Origin: Clostridiales bacterium
GTDB taxonomy: Bacteria > Bacillota > Clostridia > Christensenellales > Aristaeellaceae
Direction of reading: 5' to 3'
Length of the DNA: 64,000 nt
NCBI GenBank assembly: GCA_016930575.1
Contig: JAFGGL010000006.1
Location: forward strand, 1 to 64,000
Shown here piece after piece: positions 10,122-19,711 of the stretch. Each line of letters starts with the position of its first letter. Within the stretch, counting starts at the first letter, position 1. Made by a program: the position numbers and the translations under genes. The notes beneath the pieces are model-generated. The model did no database searches and was not told where the DNA came from. It saw only the letters and a program-made list of their open reading frames with translations.

Positions 10122-10250
10122 TTCAGTTTCTTCAGAAGGTCTTGCATGCCAGGAGCCAAAGGAGGAAAGCGCTGAGCTTACTCAACCGTAAGTGCTGCGC
10201 TTGCCGATCTGATGGCGACAGCGCAGACGAGGCCTTATGGACGAACTGAA
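10122..10250 (+). ncRNA. Candidate structured RNA element, copy 1
   Basis: Shares core AGGAG/A-CAAGG...TGAGCTTACTC-N4-GTAAGTG-TG...GCGACA.CGCAGA with 47515-47640; inner stem AAGCGC/GCGCTT and outer stems TTCAGTT/AACTGAA and AAGGTCTTG/CGAGGCCTT (G-U pairs on + strand). Confidence 0.6.
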
Positions 10251-10252
10251 AG

Positions 10253-10281
10253 ACGGGCGGCCATACAGACCGCCCGATTTT
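10253..10281. terminator. Rho-independent terminator after nfnB/copy-1 element
   Basis: CGGGCGG...CCGCCCGATTTTT hairpin. Confidence 0.75.
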
Positions 10282-10344
10282 TCGTTTCCATTATTCAGTT
10301 TTCCGATCTGCAATCCTTGCACGCAACGGTAACGGAGCGCGGCT

Positions 10345-10689
10345 TCAGTCTTCGTCGCCGCCTGACATATCCTCGTCAAACGTTGCTTCCGCCACGCGGA
10401 TTAATTGCTCCAGCAGATCCTCGTCTTCCACGGGCACAAACTCTTCCGTGTCGTCGTCCTCCTCCGAAGGTACGACTTTCATTATATAGAGTTCCACTGC
10501 CTCGTCGGCGCAATCCTCGTGCCCGCAATCGCAGTGGTCATGGCCGTCGTCCGCCTGTTGGACATCGCCCAGGATAACGTACTCTTCACCGTTATAAAAG
10601 AAATAGCGGATGACTTCCAGGAGAATTTTGTTCCCGTCTTCGTCGACACCTTCGATGAGATCAGCCTTCTCCGTCTCGTCTGCGGCCAT
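10345..10689 (-). CDS. DUF1292-like acidic protein
   Basis: MAADETEKADLIEGVDEDGNKILLEVIRYFFYNGEEYVILGD...ELYIMKVV resembles DUF1292; start uncertain (ORF extends to 10923). Confidence 0.65.
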   Translation of the reverse strand: MAADETEKADLIEGVDEDGNKILLEVIRYFFYNGEEYVILGDVQQADDGHDHCDCGHEDCADEAVELYIMKVVPSEEDDDTEEFVPVEDEDLLEQLIRVAEATFDEDMSGGDED

Positions 10690-10916
10690 GCCACCGACCG
10701 TTTGGTCCTCATCTTTGTTGTACAACGGAATCTCCCCGCTTTCCGAGCCATAGTGAACCGACTCATTCGGGCTCACTGTCAGTATACACCCATTCGTTGG
10801 TTTTCTCAAGATTTTTTGGCATATTATGAGGTTGTATTTTACCTGGTACAAGGCAACAGCAGGTGCCGATTGCATTTGCGCCTGCTGTAACAACTTTATA
10901 GCTGATACTTGTTCCG

Positions 10917-11165
10917 TTACCAAACCAAGGTCAGGATCAAAACGACCAAAGCGATGACGCCCATGATGACGCCGCCGATAAAGAGCGCGGCAAGCGTGGC
11001 GTTGTACGCCACGTGCCAGGCTTCCCTTTTGGTCACATCGGTGGAGGGCCGCAGTTCATTGGCCTTAACGCGTCGTCTGGGCGTACGCCTGGGTCTCAGG
11101 TCGGCTACGTCCATGCTGGCAATCACGCGGCCGTCATCGTCATCGTATTGCTTCTTCATCGTCAA
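10917..11165 (-). CDS. Small membrane protein (82 aa), end of opp operon
   Basis: C-terminal TM LAALFIGGVIMGVIALVVLILTLVW; start overlaps oppF stop. Confidence 0.6.
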   Translation of the reverse strand: MTMKKQYDDDDGRVIASMDVADLRPRRTPRRRVKANELRPSTDVTKREAWHVAYNATLAALFIGGVIMGVIALVVLILTLVW

Positions 11166-12127
11166 TCATACAAATGGCACGCGACCTGCCGGCCTTCCAC
11201 GGTTTTTAAGACCGGGACCTCGTGCTTGCAGCGTTCCATGCATTCCGAACAGCGGGTATGAAACTTGCAGCCAGAGGGCGGATTGGCCGGCGAAGGAATG
11301 CTGCCCTGGAGGATGATGCGGTTCATCTTCACAGCGGGGTCCGGCATCGGGATGGCCGAGAACAGCGCTTTGGTATAGGGATGCAGCTGTTTTTCGAAGA
11401 TCGCCTCGCGGATGCCGTATTCCACCATCGAGCCCAAATACATCACGCCGACGTCGGTGGATATATGCTCCACCACCGAAAGGTCGTGCGAGATGAACAG
11501 GTATGCCATGCCGTAATCGTGCTGCAGATCGCTGAGCAGGTTGATGATCTGCGCCTGGATGGACACATCCAGCGCCGACACCGGCTCGTCGCAGACGATA
11601 AAATCTGGCTTCAAAGCCAGCGCGCGCGCGATGCAGATCCTCTGCCGCTGCCCGCCGGAGAACTCATGCGGGTACCTGTCCTTATGATAGGCCTGCAGTC
11701 CGCAGTCTTCCATCACTTTGGTGATGTAATCGTTGAATTCGTCCGGCGGTACGATATTGTGCTCGCGTACGCCCTCGCCGATGATCTCGCCGACCGGCAG
11801 GCGCGGGGAGAGGCTGGAAAAGGGATCCTGAAAGATGATCTGCATGCGCGGACGCATGCTGCGCAGTCCCTGCCTCGAAAGCGAAAAGATGTCAATTCCG
11901 TCAAACAGCACGCTGCCGTCGGTTTTATCATTCAAACGCAGCAGCGTTTTGCCGACCGTCGTTTTTCCGCAGCCGGATTCCCCCACGAGCCCGAGCGTGC
12001 GACCGCGCTCGATTGTGAAATCGACGCCGTCCACAGCCCGGACGTAGCCGGTCACCTGGCTGAACAGGCCGTTTTTGATCGGGAAATATTTCTTCAGGTT
12101 CTGTACCTGTACCAGGACGTTGCTCAT
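11162..12127 (-). CDS. oppF: Oligopeptide ABC transporter ATP-binding protein OppF
   Basis: Walker [19 protein letters not shown], signature FSGGQRQRICIARALAL, C-terminal oligo_HPY CKFHTRCSECMERC. Confidence 0.92.
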   Translation of the reverse strand: MSNVLVQVQNLKKYFPIKNGLFSQVTGYVRAVDGVDFTIERGRTLGLVGESGCGKTTVGKTLLRLNDKTDGSVLFDGIDIFSLSRQGLRSMRPRMQIIFQDPFSSLSPRLPVGEIIGEGVREHNIVPPDEFNDYITKVMEDCGLQAYHKDRYPHEFSGGQRQRICIARALALKPDFIVCDEPVSALDVSIQAQIINLLSDLQHDYGMAYLFISHDLSVVEHISTDVGVMYLGSMVEYGIREAIFEKQLHPYTKALFSAIPMPDPAVKMNRIILQGSIPSPANPPSGCKFHTRCSECMERCKHEVPVLKTVEGRQVACHLYD

Positions 12128-13278
12128 ACGGGTTCGCTCCCCTCGGAATATAGATAACAGCTCACCTTATGCGTGGGCGACAGCGATATTTCAGGGGGAT
12201 ATTTCCCGTTGCAGGCAGCCAGGCAGTGTTCACACCGGTCCTTGAAATAGCAGTAGTCTGGCATGTTGATGGGATTGGGAACGCTGCCTACGATGGAGAA
12301 CAGGCGGTCTACATGCTTGTTGACGTTGGGTTTGGATTCCATCAGCCCGATGGTGTAGGGATGCCTGGGATTATGGAAGATCTCCGACGCCGTGCCCTTT
12401 TCCACGATCCGGCCGGCATACATCACCACAACGTAATCCGCCATTTCCGCGATCACGCCCAAGTCGTGCGTGATCAGCATGATACTTGCGTTGATCTTAT
12501 CCTTCAGCGTACGCAGCAGGTCCAGTATCTGCGCCTGAATGGTGACGTCCAGCGCCGTGGTCGGCTCGTCGGCAATGATCAGCCTGGGATTGCAGGACAA
12601 CGCCATCGCGATCATCACACGCTGGCGCATGCCGCCCGACAACTCGTGTGGATAGCGCATATACACGCCCTCGGCATTGGCGATGCCGACCGTATCCAGC
12701 GATTCCACGGAACGCTTGCGGACTTCCTCCTTGCTGAGCTCCGGCTGGTGGAGTTTGATGACCTCGTCGATCTGATGCCCGACGCGGAACACCGGGTTGA
12801 GGCTCGTCATCGGCTCCTGAAAGATCATGGAAACCACGTTGCCGCGTATATACTGCATCTCGGACGTCGGCGTTTTCACGACGTTGTAAGTGCCTTTCTT
12901 GGTCTTAAGGCGGATCTCGCCTTCCACCGTCTGCCCCTGGGGGCGCTGCACCAGCTGCATCAGCGAAAGGCTGGTGACCGATTTCCCGCAGCCGGATTCC
13001 CCCACCACGCCGACGGTTTTGCCCTGCGGGACGTCAAAGGAGATCCCGTTGACGGCTTTCACGGTACCGATATCGGTGAAGAAATAGGTGTGTACGTTGT
13101 CAAACTCCACAACGTTGTTCGCATCATGCATGCGGGTTTTGTATTCTCTCTCGTTGACATGCTTACGGTTGCGGGCTTTTTCTATTTCCTCCGTAATACG
13201 CCGGTTTTTGCGGCTGATTCGCCGGGATTCCTTGATGGAAATATAGTCCTGCCCTTTGGTCTTTTCCTTCTGTGTCAC
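12124..13278 (-). CDS. oppD: Oligopeptide ABC transporter ATP-binding protein OppD (extended basic N-terminus)
   Basis: [36 protein letters not shown], oligo_HPY C-terminal Cys cluster. Confidence 0.92.
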   Translation of the reverse strand: MTQKEKTKGQDYISIKESRRISRKNRRITEEIEKARNRKHVNEREYKTRMHDANNVVEFDNVHTYFFTDIGTVKAVNGISFDVPQGKTVGVVGESGCGKSVTSLSLMQLVQRPQGQTVEGEIRLKTKKGTYNVVKTPTSEMQYIRGNVVSMIFQEPMTSLNPVFRVGHQIDEVIKLHQPELSKEEVRKRSVESLDTVGIANAEGVYMRYPHELSGGMRQRVMIAMALSCNPRLIIADEPTTALDVTIQAQILDLLRTLKDKINASIMLITHDLGVIAEMADYVVVMYAGRIVEKGTASEIFHNPRHPYTIGLMESKPNVNKHVDRLFSIVGSVPNPINMPDYCYFKDRCEHCLAACNGKYPPEISLSPTHKVSCYLYSEGSEPV

Positions 13279-13288
13279 TGCCGCTCAC

Positions 13289-15034
13289 CTACCTTTTCAT
13301 CCTCGGGTCGAACGCATCGCGCAGTCCGTCTCCGACGAAGTTGAAACCAAGCACGGTGAGCAGTATCAGCATGCCCGCGGGTATCCAGATAAACCAGTAG
13401 TTCGTCATCACGTATACGTCGCTGGCCGCGTTGATGATCGAGCCCCACGAAGCCATCGGGTATTTGATGCCAAGGCCAAGGAAACTCAACACCGCTTCCG
13501 TAATGATGATTCCGCCCAGGCCCATCGTGGCGTTTACGATCAGCAGCGGCATGACGTTTGGCACGAGGTGCTTGAAGATACGCCTGTACACGCTGACGCC
13601 CGTGGCTTCCGCCGCCACCATAAAGTCCTGTTCGCGCAGCGACAGTATCTGCCCGCGCACGATGCGCGCGATGCCGGTCCAGCCCATCAGGCCCATAATC
13701 AGCATCAATATCATGATTCTGGGTATCGGCTCAACCTGGTACGCGTCCATCACAGCGCCGGTGATGATCATGATCGGCCAGTACGGGATGGAGTTGAACA
13801 GATCGATAAAGCGCATCAGCGCGGTGTCCACCCACCTGCCGAAGTATCCGGCGATGCCGCCGATGATCACGCCGATGATCAGCTCAAAGAAGATAACCAC
13901 AAAGCCGACCATCAGGGAAATACGGCCGCCGTACATCAGGCGCGTTAAAACGTCCATACCGTTTTCGTCGGTACCCAATAAATGTTCATCGGAAGGGTAT
14001 GCGTATTTGTCGAAAAGCTCCGACACCGTTAATGTTTTAATGTTGTAGGTATGATTGACCAGTGAGATCGTGTAATTGATTTCGTCTCCGTCCGCGTTGG
14101 GATAGGTGAAGGACGAAAGCTCATTATACACGGCCGCCCGGATGGCTTCCTTCAAGTCAAGCGACAGGAAGTTGTTTGCGAGATAGGGGTTGACGATCAT
14201 CGTGGAAACCAGCGCGATTGTCCGACCGTCCGTCATGATACGGTGCGACAGGCTTTCTTCCTGCAGCGTATACTTGGCCCCGTCCAGCGTGAAGCTGTCC
14301 TGCTCCTGGGCAATCGCCCGTTCCGCCGCAAGGTGGAACGCATAGGTCGATACGATTTTACTGTCTTCGACCGACGCGCTGTCAAATACGTTCAGGGAAG
14401 CGATGGTCGAATCGATAGGAAGGCCGATTATCGCATTCGTTCCCTGCCCCGCGACATAGGTTTCCCCTTCGAATTCAAAGCTGTGCTCGTCTGCTTTTAC
14501 CGCGGCTTCGTACGCGGCCTTCAATTCCTCGGAGAGTGTTTCGCCTTCTGCCACCGTATAAGAGAACAGCATTTTCCGCGCCGTAACGTTGGCGATGATC
14601 TTGATTCTTGAAATCAGATAATAATCATTTTCCTTTATATAGGAATAATGTACGTCATCCGAAATAAATGTCGAAACTTGCTTTGTCATCGCCAGAATAA
14701 ACTGCGCGAACGCGCCTTTATCGAACTCTTCGCCGGGGGCGGTGATGGTCCTGAGTTCCTCGTTGTAAAGCGCGGCGGCGTATTCCTTGGGAATCTCCTC
14801 CAGTTTCGAGAACGTCTGCTGCTGCTTATACGGCATCAACACACCGCCGACGAAAGAAAACACAAACATGATAACCAGAATAATAAGCCCGGTAATCGCC
14901 AGCTTGTTGCGGATAAACCGCTTCATCACCAGCATTGCGGGCGACAGCACCTTCACGCGGCGTTCGTCGCTCAGGTTCTGGACATCCACGCTGCAGCTTT
15001 CTTCATTTTGATTGATATTTTTATTATCGCTCAT
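13289..15034 (-). CDS. oppC: Oligopeptide ABC transporter permease OppC with large extracytoplasmic insertion
   Basis: HLLGTDENGMDVLTRLMYGGRISLMVGF, EQDFMVAAEATGVSVYRRIFKHLVPNV; 581 aa total. Confidence 0.9.
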   Translation of the reverse strand: MSDNKNINQNEESCSVDVQNLSDERRVKVLSPAMLVMKRFIRNKLAITGLIILVIMFVFSFVGGVLMPYKQQQTFSKLEEIPKEYAAALYNEELRTITAPGEEFDKGAFAQFILAMTKQVSTFISDDVHYSYIKENDYYLISRIKIIANVTARKMLFSYTVAEGETLSEELKAAYEAAVKADEHSFEFEGETYVAGQGTNAIIGLPIDSTIASLNVFDSASVEDSKIVSTYAFHLAAERAIAQEQDSFTLDGAKYTLQEESLSHRIMTDGRTIALVSTMIVNPYLANNFLSLDLKEAIRAAVYNELSSFTYPNADGDEINYTISLVNHTYNIKTLTVSELFDKYAYPSDEHLLGTDENGMDVLTRLMYGGRISLMVGFVVIFFELIIGVIIGGIAGYFGRWVDTALMRFIDLFNSIPYWPIMIITGAVMDAYQVEPIPRIMILMLIMGLMGWTGIARIVRGQILSLREQDFMVAAEATGVSVYRRIFKHLVPNVMPLLIVNATMGLGGIIITEAVLSFLGLGIKYPMASWGSIINAASDVYVMTNYWFIWIPAGMLILLTVLGFNFVGDGLRDAFDPRMKR

Positions 15035-15046
15035 ATCGCCACCTCC

Positions 15047-16036
15047 TTAATTGATGCGGACGCGCGGATCGACCACGGCGTACATAATATCCGCGACGAT
15101 CAGGCTGACCTGCGTCAATAGGATGAGGAAAACGGAATAAAACATGGTAAACGGAATATCACCGGCTACGATCGCGTTGAACGCGATATACCCGATGCCG
15201 GGAATCTGGAACAGGGTTTCTGTGATCATCGAGCCCACGAACATACTCGGCAGCAGATAGCTCATATACGTAACCAGCGGGATCAAAGTGTTGCGGAACG
15301 CATGGCGATTGATAACGATTCGCTCCGAAAGGCCTTTGGCCCGCGCCGTACGGATATAATCCGAATTTAAAACCTCCAGCATATTGGTGCGCGTATAGCG
15401 CATCAATCCGCCGATGGATAGCATCGCTAATGTAATGACGGGCATGATCATATGCGATCCCATATCGCCGATCTTGTCCCAAATATTGAATTGATCATAA
15501 TACCGCCCGACAAGGCCGTATAAATCCAGCAGTCCAAGTTTAATGGACAGGATATATTTCAACAGTGTCGCAAGGAAAAATGACGGGATAGACAGCCCGA
15601 ACAACGCAAACACCGTAACGAAATAATCGGTTTTTGAGTATTGCTTTCGCGCTGCCAGAATACCCAGGGGAATCGAAACGATCAGCTCAACGAACAATGT
15701 GATCGTATTTAAAATCACGGAATACCAGATAACATCCTTGAATTTTGAAATGACCGTACCGCCGTACAGCCAGGAGTCGCCGAAGTTGCCCTGAATGGCA
15801 TTGCCCGCCCACGCAAAAAACCCTTCGATGATGGATCTGTCCATCCCGTACAGTGCGTTGAGCTGCGCTAAAAGGTCCTGGTATCTCGGCGCTCCGGGGA
15901 TATTGGTAACAAGCATACGCGCTTGCTTTTCTACAAACGAAGAGGGCAAGAAACGAATAACGGCGTATACAATCAGCGCTCCGAAGAACACGATCATCAA
16001 GCCCAGCAGAATCCGTCGTATCAGGAATTTGACCAT
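15047..16036 (-). CDS. oppB: Oligopeptide ABC transporter permease OppB
   Basis: MVKFLIRRILLGLMIVFFGALIVYAVIRFLP; EVLNSDYIRTARAKGLSERIVINRHAFRNTLIPLVT. Confidence 0.92.
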   Translation of the reverse strand: MVKFLIRRILLGLMIVFFGALIVYAVIRFLPSSFVEKQARMLVTNIPGAPRYQDLLAQLNALYGMDRSIIEGFFAWAGNAIQGNFGDSWLYGGTVISKFKDVIWYSVILNTITLFVELIVSIPLGILAARKQYSKTDYFVTVFALFGLSIPSFFLATLLKYILSIKLGLLDLYGLVGRYYDQFNIWDKIGDMGSHMIMPVITLAMLSIGGLMRYTRTNMLEVLNSDYIRTARAKGLSERIVINRHAFRNTLIPLVTYMSYLLPSMFVGSMITETLFQIPGIGYIAFNAIVAGDIPFTMFYSVFLILLTQVSLIVADIMYAVVDPRVRIN

Positions 16037-16084
16037 AATAATGAAACCGCCCTTTATACCGGCTGTGAAATGGCAATTGGGAAG

Positions 16085-16110
16085 GTGAGCCTGCTATGAA
16101 GCAGGCTCAC
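16085..16110. terminator. oppA-oppB intergenic hairpin (attenuator or mRNA-stabilising)
   Basis: GTGAGCCTGCT-ATGA-AGCAGGCTCAC perfect stem between oppA stop and oppB start. Confidence 0.6.
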
Positions 16111-16141
16111 CTGTTAATCCCATATCACGCGGGCAATGAAT

Positions 16142-18547
16142 TTACTTGACTTTGAGTACTTCGATATCCTGCAGCCAGCCCCAGTACGTGGTGATCGCAG
16201 GGGTGATGCTGTCGATATCAAGGCGCTCGGTTGAGAAGACCACGCAATTCTGGCGCTGATACGCCGGAATTTCAACTGCCCAGTCAACAACAATATCCAA
16301 TGCCTGCTTGTACAACGCTTTGCGGTATGCCTGGTCGTCACTCTTGCGGGCGTCGACAATCAGGGTGTCCAGCTCGTCGTCCATGATCATGTAACGGTTG
16401 GAATCAGCGCCGCCCATACCCAGAGCATTGCTGCCGTGATAGATCTGGTACATATCCGGATCCACGGTGGTCTGCCAGGCTGCGCACCAGAGTTGCCCTT
16501 CGCCTGCATCCAGAGTATCCCACAGCACGTTGGAATCGGCGGGGTCGTTGATGACCAGTTCAATGCCGATGGTGGCAAGCGCCGCTTGCGCCGAGGTCAC
16601 CACAGCAAAGGAAGGGTGATCGCCGAGGCCGTCGCCGGGGATGATGCACTCATAGGACAGCTTCGCGCCTTCGGGAGCGGCGGTAAACATGCCGGTCGCC
16701 TCATCGTAGGTGTAGCCTGCCGCAATCAGGTATCCTTTCGCCGCTTCGAGTGCCGCTGCATAGGTCTCATCCGGCGTCATGTCGGCGGTGTAGATATCGT
16801 TGCCGTTCACGTCCACGGAAAATGCGACCTTGAAGTCGGGATCGGTCGGCTGCGGAGCCGCCCAGGAAGTGTTGGAGATCGGGTACTGGATGACAGCCGC
16901 GGCTTCGCCGTAGTAGCTGTCATACGCAGTTGCGCGGTGGATACTAAACACGGTCGCAAGTGCTTTGCGCAGGTTCTTGGAGGCTTCGCTGCCGGCTTCG
17001 CCGCCAACGCTGACGTTCACGGCGTTGATGCCGATATAGCCATAGCCGCGGTTATCCACTTTGCTGGTTGTGATCACGTCGCCGGTGATTTCGCCGTTGG
17101 AGTTCAATGCCATGATGCTTTCAAAGTTGGTCTTCGTGCCGTTGAGCTCGCTGGCGTCGATCGTAGCGGTGGTGATGCCGGGGATAACGTCTGCGGAGTT
17201 GGTCTCCTTGAACTGGAAGTACTTGGTCAGAGGCGCGCCCTTGTAGTACAGGTCGTTTGCTTCATAATACACGACGCGGTTTTCATACTTGACGAACTTG
17301 TACGGACCTGCGCCCATCGGCATGGTGGTCTTTGACTGGACCATCGTCAGATCGCCGAAGGGGAAGCCGAACATATCATTCTCATAGTCATACATCGCGG
17401 CGTCGCCGTAGTAGTGCATCGGGGCGACTTCCAGACCGAGGATGGAATAGACGGCTGGCGCTTCGTAGCCGGTCGTCCGGACTTCCACGGTGTAGTCGTC
17501 GATCTTCTTGATGCCGGAAATGTTGGGGATGCCGCCGGACATGGCTTCGTCTTTCGGGCCAAAGGCTGCGATGAATGCGTTGTACGCTTCGCCCAATACA
17601 TCGGTTTCGTCCGGGCTCTCAACGGACGCGTAGGCCACGACATCGTCTTCATAAGCCAGAACGGTCTCATTGTAATAGTCGTCCAGCAGCGGATATTCGC
17701 CCGCCGTGGTGTCGTACACGTTGCCGGTCACGGCAGCGGTGAAGACGCCGGTCTCTGCGTCAAAATCGCCGAAGCCCCACAGCACCATACCGGCGATTAC
17801 GCCGAGCCCATCGTTTGCGAGGGCTTCGTCAAGCGTAACGCCGACATAAGGTTCAACATAGGCGCTGTATTTGGTCAGGCAGGTTGTCACGATTTTGCCG
17901 ACGTCAACCTTCCATGCGTCTTCAACACCCTGCCAGAAGGCCGCTTGCTGTTCTTCGGTCCAGGCGTCGTCTGCGGACCAAACATGGTCTTTGCCCGCTC
18001 CATAGAGGGCAACGCCCATGTCGGCATACTTCGCATAGACATCCGCCGTGGTCTGCGTACGGTAATCGGCAACGCCGATGATGTTGTACGAGGCCAGCTG
18101 CGTGGAACCGGTGTAGGACGGATCCAGGTACACATAGTATGTGAAGATCAGGTCGTCCACCGTCATTTCCACGCCGTCGGAGTATTGCACGCCTTTTTTA
18201 AGTTTCGCGGTATACGTTGTGATATCGGCAGCCTCGTCGTAATCGACGGTAAGGTCTGCGATACCGGTGTAGGTGTAGTCAACACCGTTGTAGGATCTGG
18301 TTTCGCCGTCAATCGCGTTGTACACGATACCGCCGGAACGATCCAGGGTCATCAGGGCTTCCTGGGTCAATGAGGTAACGTCTACGTCATAGCCCGACTG
18401 GGCAAAGAAAGGGCTGAATTTCTCAGACAGCGTGTCGATACCGGAAACGATCGGCATCTCCTCGCCTACTGCAAACGCAGCCATCGGGATTGCAACCGCG
18501 ACGAGCATTGCAATCGTCAGTAGTAATGCACAAGATTTTTTAATCAT
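16142..18547 (-). CDS. oppA: ABC transporter substrate-binding protein (OppA/SBP family 5), 801 aa
   Basis: Signal peptide MIKKSCALLLTIAMLVAVAIPMAAFA; KKGVQYSDGVEMTVDDLIFTYYVYLDP; upstream of oppBCDF. Confidence 0.88.
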   Translation of the reverse strand: MIKKSCALLLTIAMLVAVAIPMAAFAVGEEMPIVSGIDTLSEKFSPFFAQSGYDVDVTSLTQEALMTLDRSGGIVYNAIDGETRSYNGVDYTYTGIADLTVDYDEAADITTYTAKLKKGVQYSDGVEMTVDDLIFTYYVYLDPSYTGSTQLASYNIIGVADYRTQTTADVYAKYADMGVALYGAGKDHVWSADDAWTEEQQAAFWQGVEDAWKVDVGKIVTTCLTKYSAYVEPYVGVTLDEALANDGLGVIAGMVLWGFGDFDAETGVFTAAVTGNVYDTTAGEYPLLDDYYNETVLAYEDDVVAYASVESPDETDVLGEAYNAFIAAFGPKDEAMSGGIPNISGIKKIDDYTVEVRTTGYEAPAVYSILGLEVAPMHYYGDAAMYDYENDMFGFPFGDLTMVQSKTTMPMGAGPYKFVKYENRVVYYEANDLYYKGAPLTKYFQFKETNSADVIPGITTATIDASELNGTKTNFESIMALNSNGEITGDVITTSKVDNRGYGYIGINAVNVSVGGEAGSEASKNLRKALATVFSIHRATAYDSYYGEAAAVIQYPISNTSWAAPQPTDPDFKVAFSVDVNGNDIYTADMTPDETYAAALEAAKGYLIAAGYTYDEATGMFTAAPEGAKLSYECIIPGDGLGDHPSFAVVTSAQAALATIGIELVINDPADSNVLWDTLDAGEGQLWCAAWQTTVDPDMYQIYHGSNALGMGGADSNRYMIMDDELDTLIVDARKSDDQAYRKALYKQALDIVVDWAVEIPAYQRQNCVVFSTERLDIDSITPAITTYWGWLQDIEVLKVK

Positions 18548-18910
18548 AGGTTTTCCTCCTCATTTTATTCGTGCAAGAATGCTATTCTTAATTTATCATA
18601 GATTTTTCAGAAAGTAAACAATGAAATGCTGGATTTCGGAAATCCTTTTCTCATAAGGCTTTGCGCGCATCTTTATGCTGTTTTTTTCTACAGATTGTAG
18701 GCGGTGATAACGGGATATGCACATATTGTATATTCCCGTCGTTTTGACGGTCGATTATTCAGCTTTTTAGCATATTTATAGATATCCGCGGGTCATACTG
18801 CCCGCGCCGTGTTTGCATTCCGTCAAAAATACAAAGAAGATACAATAGAATACGGCCTAAAACACCTCTGCGGCGGGATTTGCCGCACGGTAGTCCGTCC
18901 GGCGGTTCCT

Positions 18911-19711
18911 TTACGGATAAATATAGGCGTTCTCGATATCCGGCGCATCGCAGCGCAGAATGAGCCCGTCGGTCAACACGGGCAAATCGTAATCGTTGCC
19001 GTAATACGGTATTTCCATGATCCGTATGGTCCCCGTCACCCGAATCCATTCGTTGAGTTCCAGACCATCTTGCGTTTCCGTCTGCACGTGGAACCCGACG
19101 ATGGACGCATCCGCCGCGCAGCAGGTGATCATCAATCTGGAGACCAGCACCGTGTTTTCCGGGAATGAATCATCAAAATACACGAAACCGTATACCGTGA
19201 CCGTCCTGCCGTCCAGCGCCTCCGCGGTCTCGAACAGGTAGTCCGAGAACAGGTCCACCGAAGGGTTGAAAAACGCATGTTCGTCTTCCAGAACGCAGGG
19301 CAGGCAGTCGGCGGCATCGCTTCCAGCCGCTTCGTCCGGCTCTGTATCCTCCCGCACGGTGTCCGCGGCATTCTTGGCGGTCACGCTGACCAACCTCACG
19401 TTCTGGTTGGGCAATGAACCCGGGGTGCTCGTATCGGGGACGGCAGTCAGGATAAAGACGACGGGAACGAAGAACAACAGCATCCCCGGCCGGCCCTTCC
19501 CCGCTGTTTGCGCGCTGCGCAGGCAGTGAACGATTTCATATCCCTGATAGACGCACAATCCCGCCAGAACGATCGCGCCGAACCAAACCATCGGTACCAT
19601 GCGCGGCGCAAGGTATAACAGGATATTCCCGCTGATCAGTGCCACGCCCAAAACCGCGGTCAAAGACATCAGGATGAACAGCCATAGAATCTTCACGCCG
19701 CACTTACCCAT
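18911..19711 (-). CDS. TIGR03943 family / DUF1980 putative permease subunit (YcgQ-like)
   Basis: DYLFETAEALDGRTVTVYGFVYFDD...RLMITCCAADASIVGFHVQ; paired with YcgR-like permease. Confidence 0.75.
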   Translation of the reverse strand: MGKCGVKILWLFILMSLTAVLGVALISGNILLYLAPRMVPMVWFGAIVLAGLCVYQGYEIVHCLRSAQTAGKGRPGMLLFFVPVVFILTAVPDTSTPGSLPNQNVRLVSVTAKNAADTVREDTEPDEAAGSDAADCLPCVLEDEHAFFNPSVDLFSDYLFETAEALDGRTVTVYGFVYFDDSFPENTVLVSRLMITCCAADASIVGFHVQTETQDGLELNEWIRVTGTIRIMEIPYYGNDYDLPVLTDGLILRCDAPDIENAYIYP

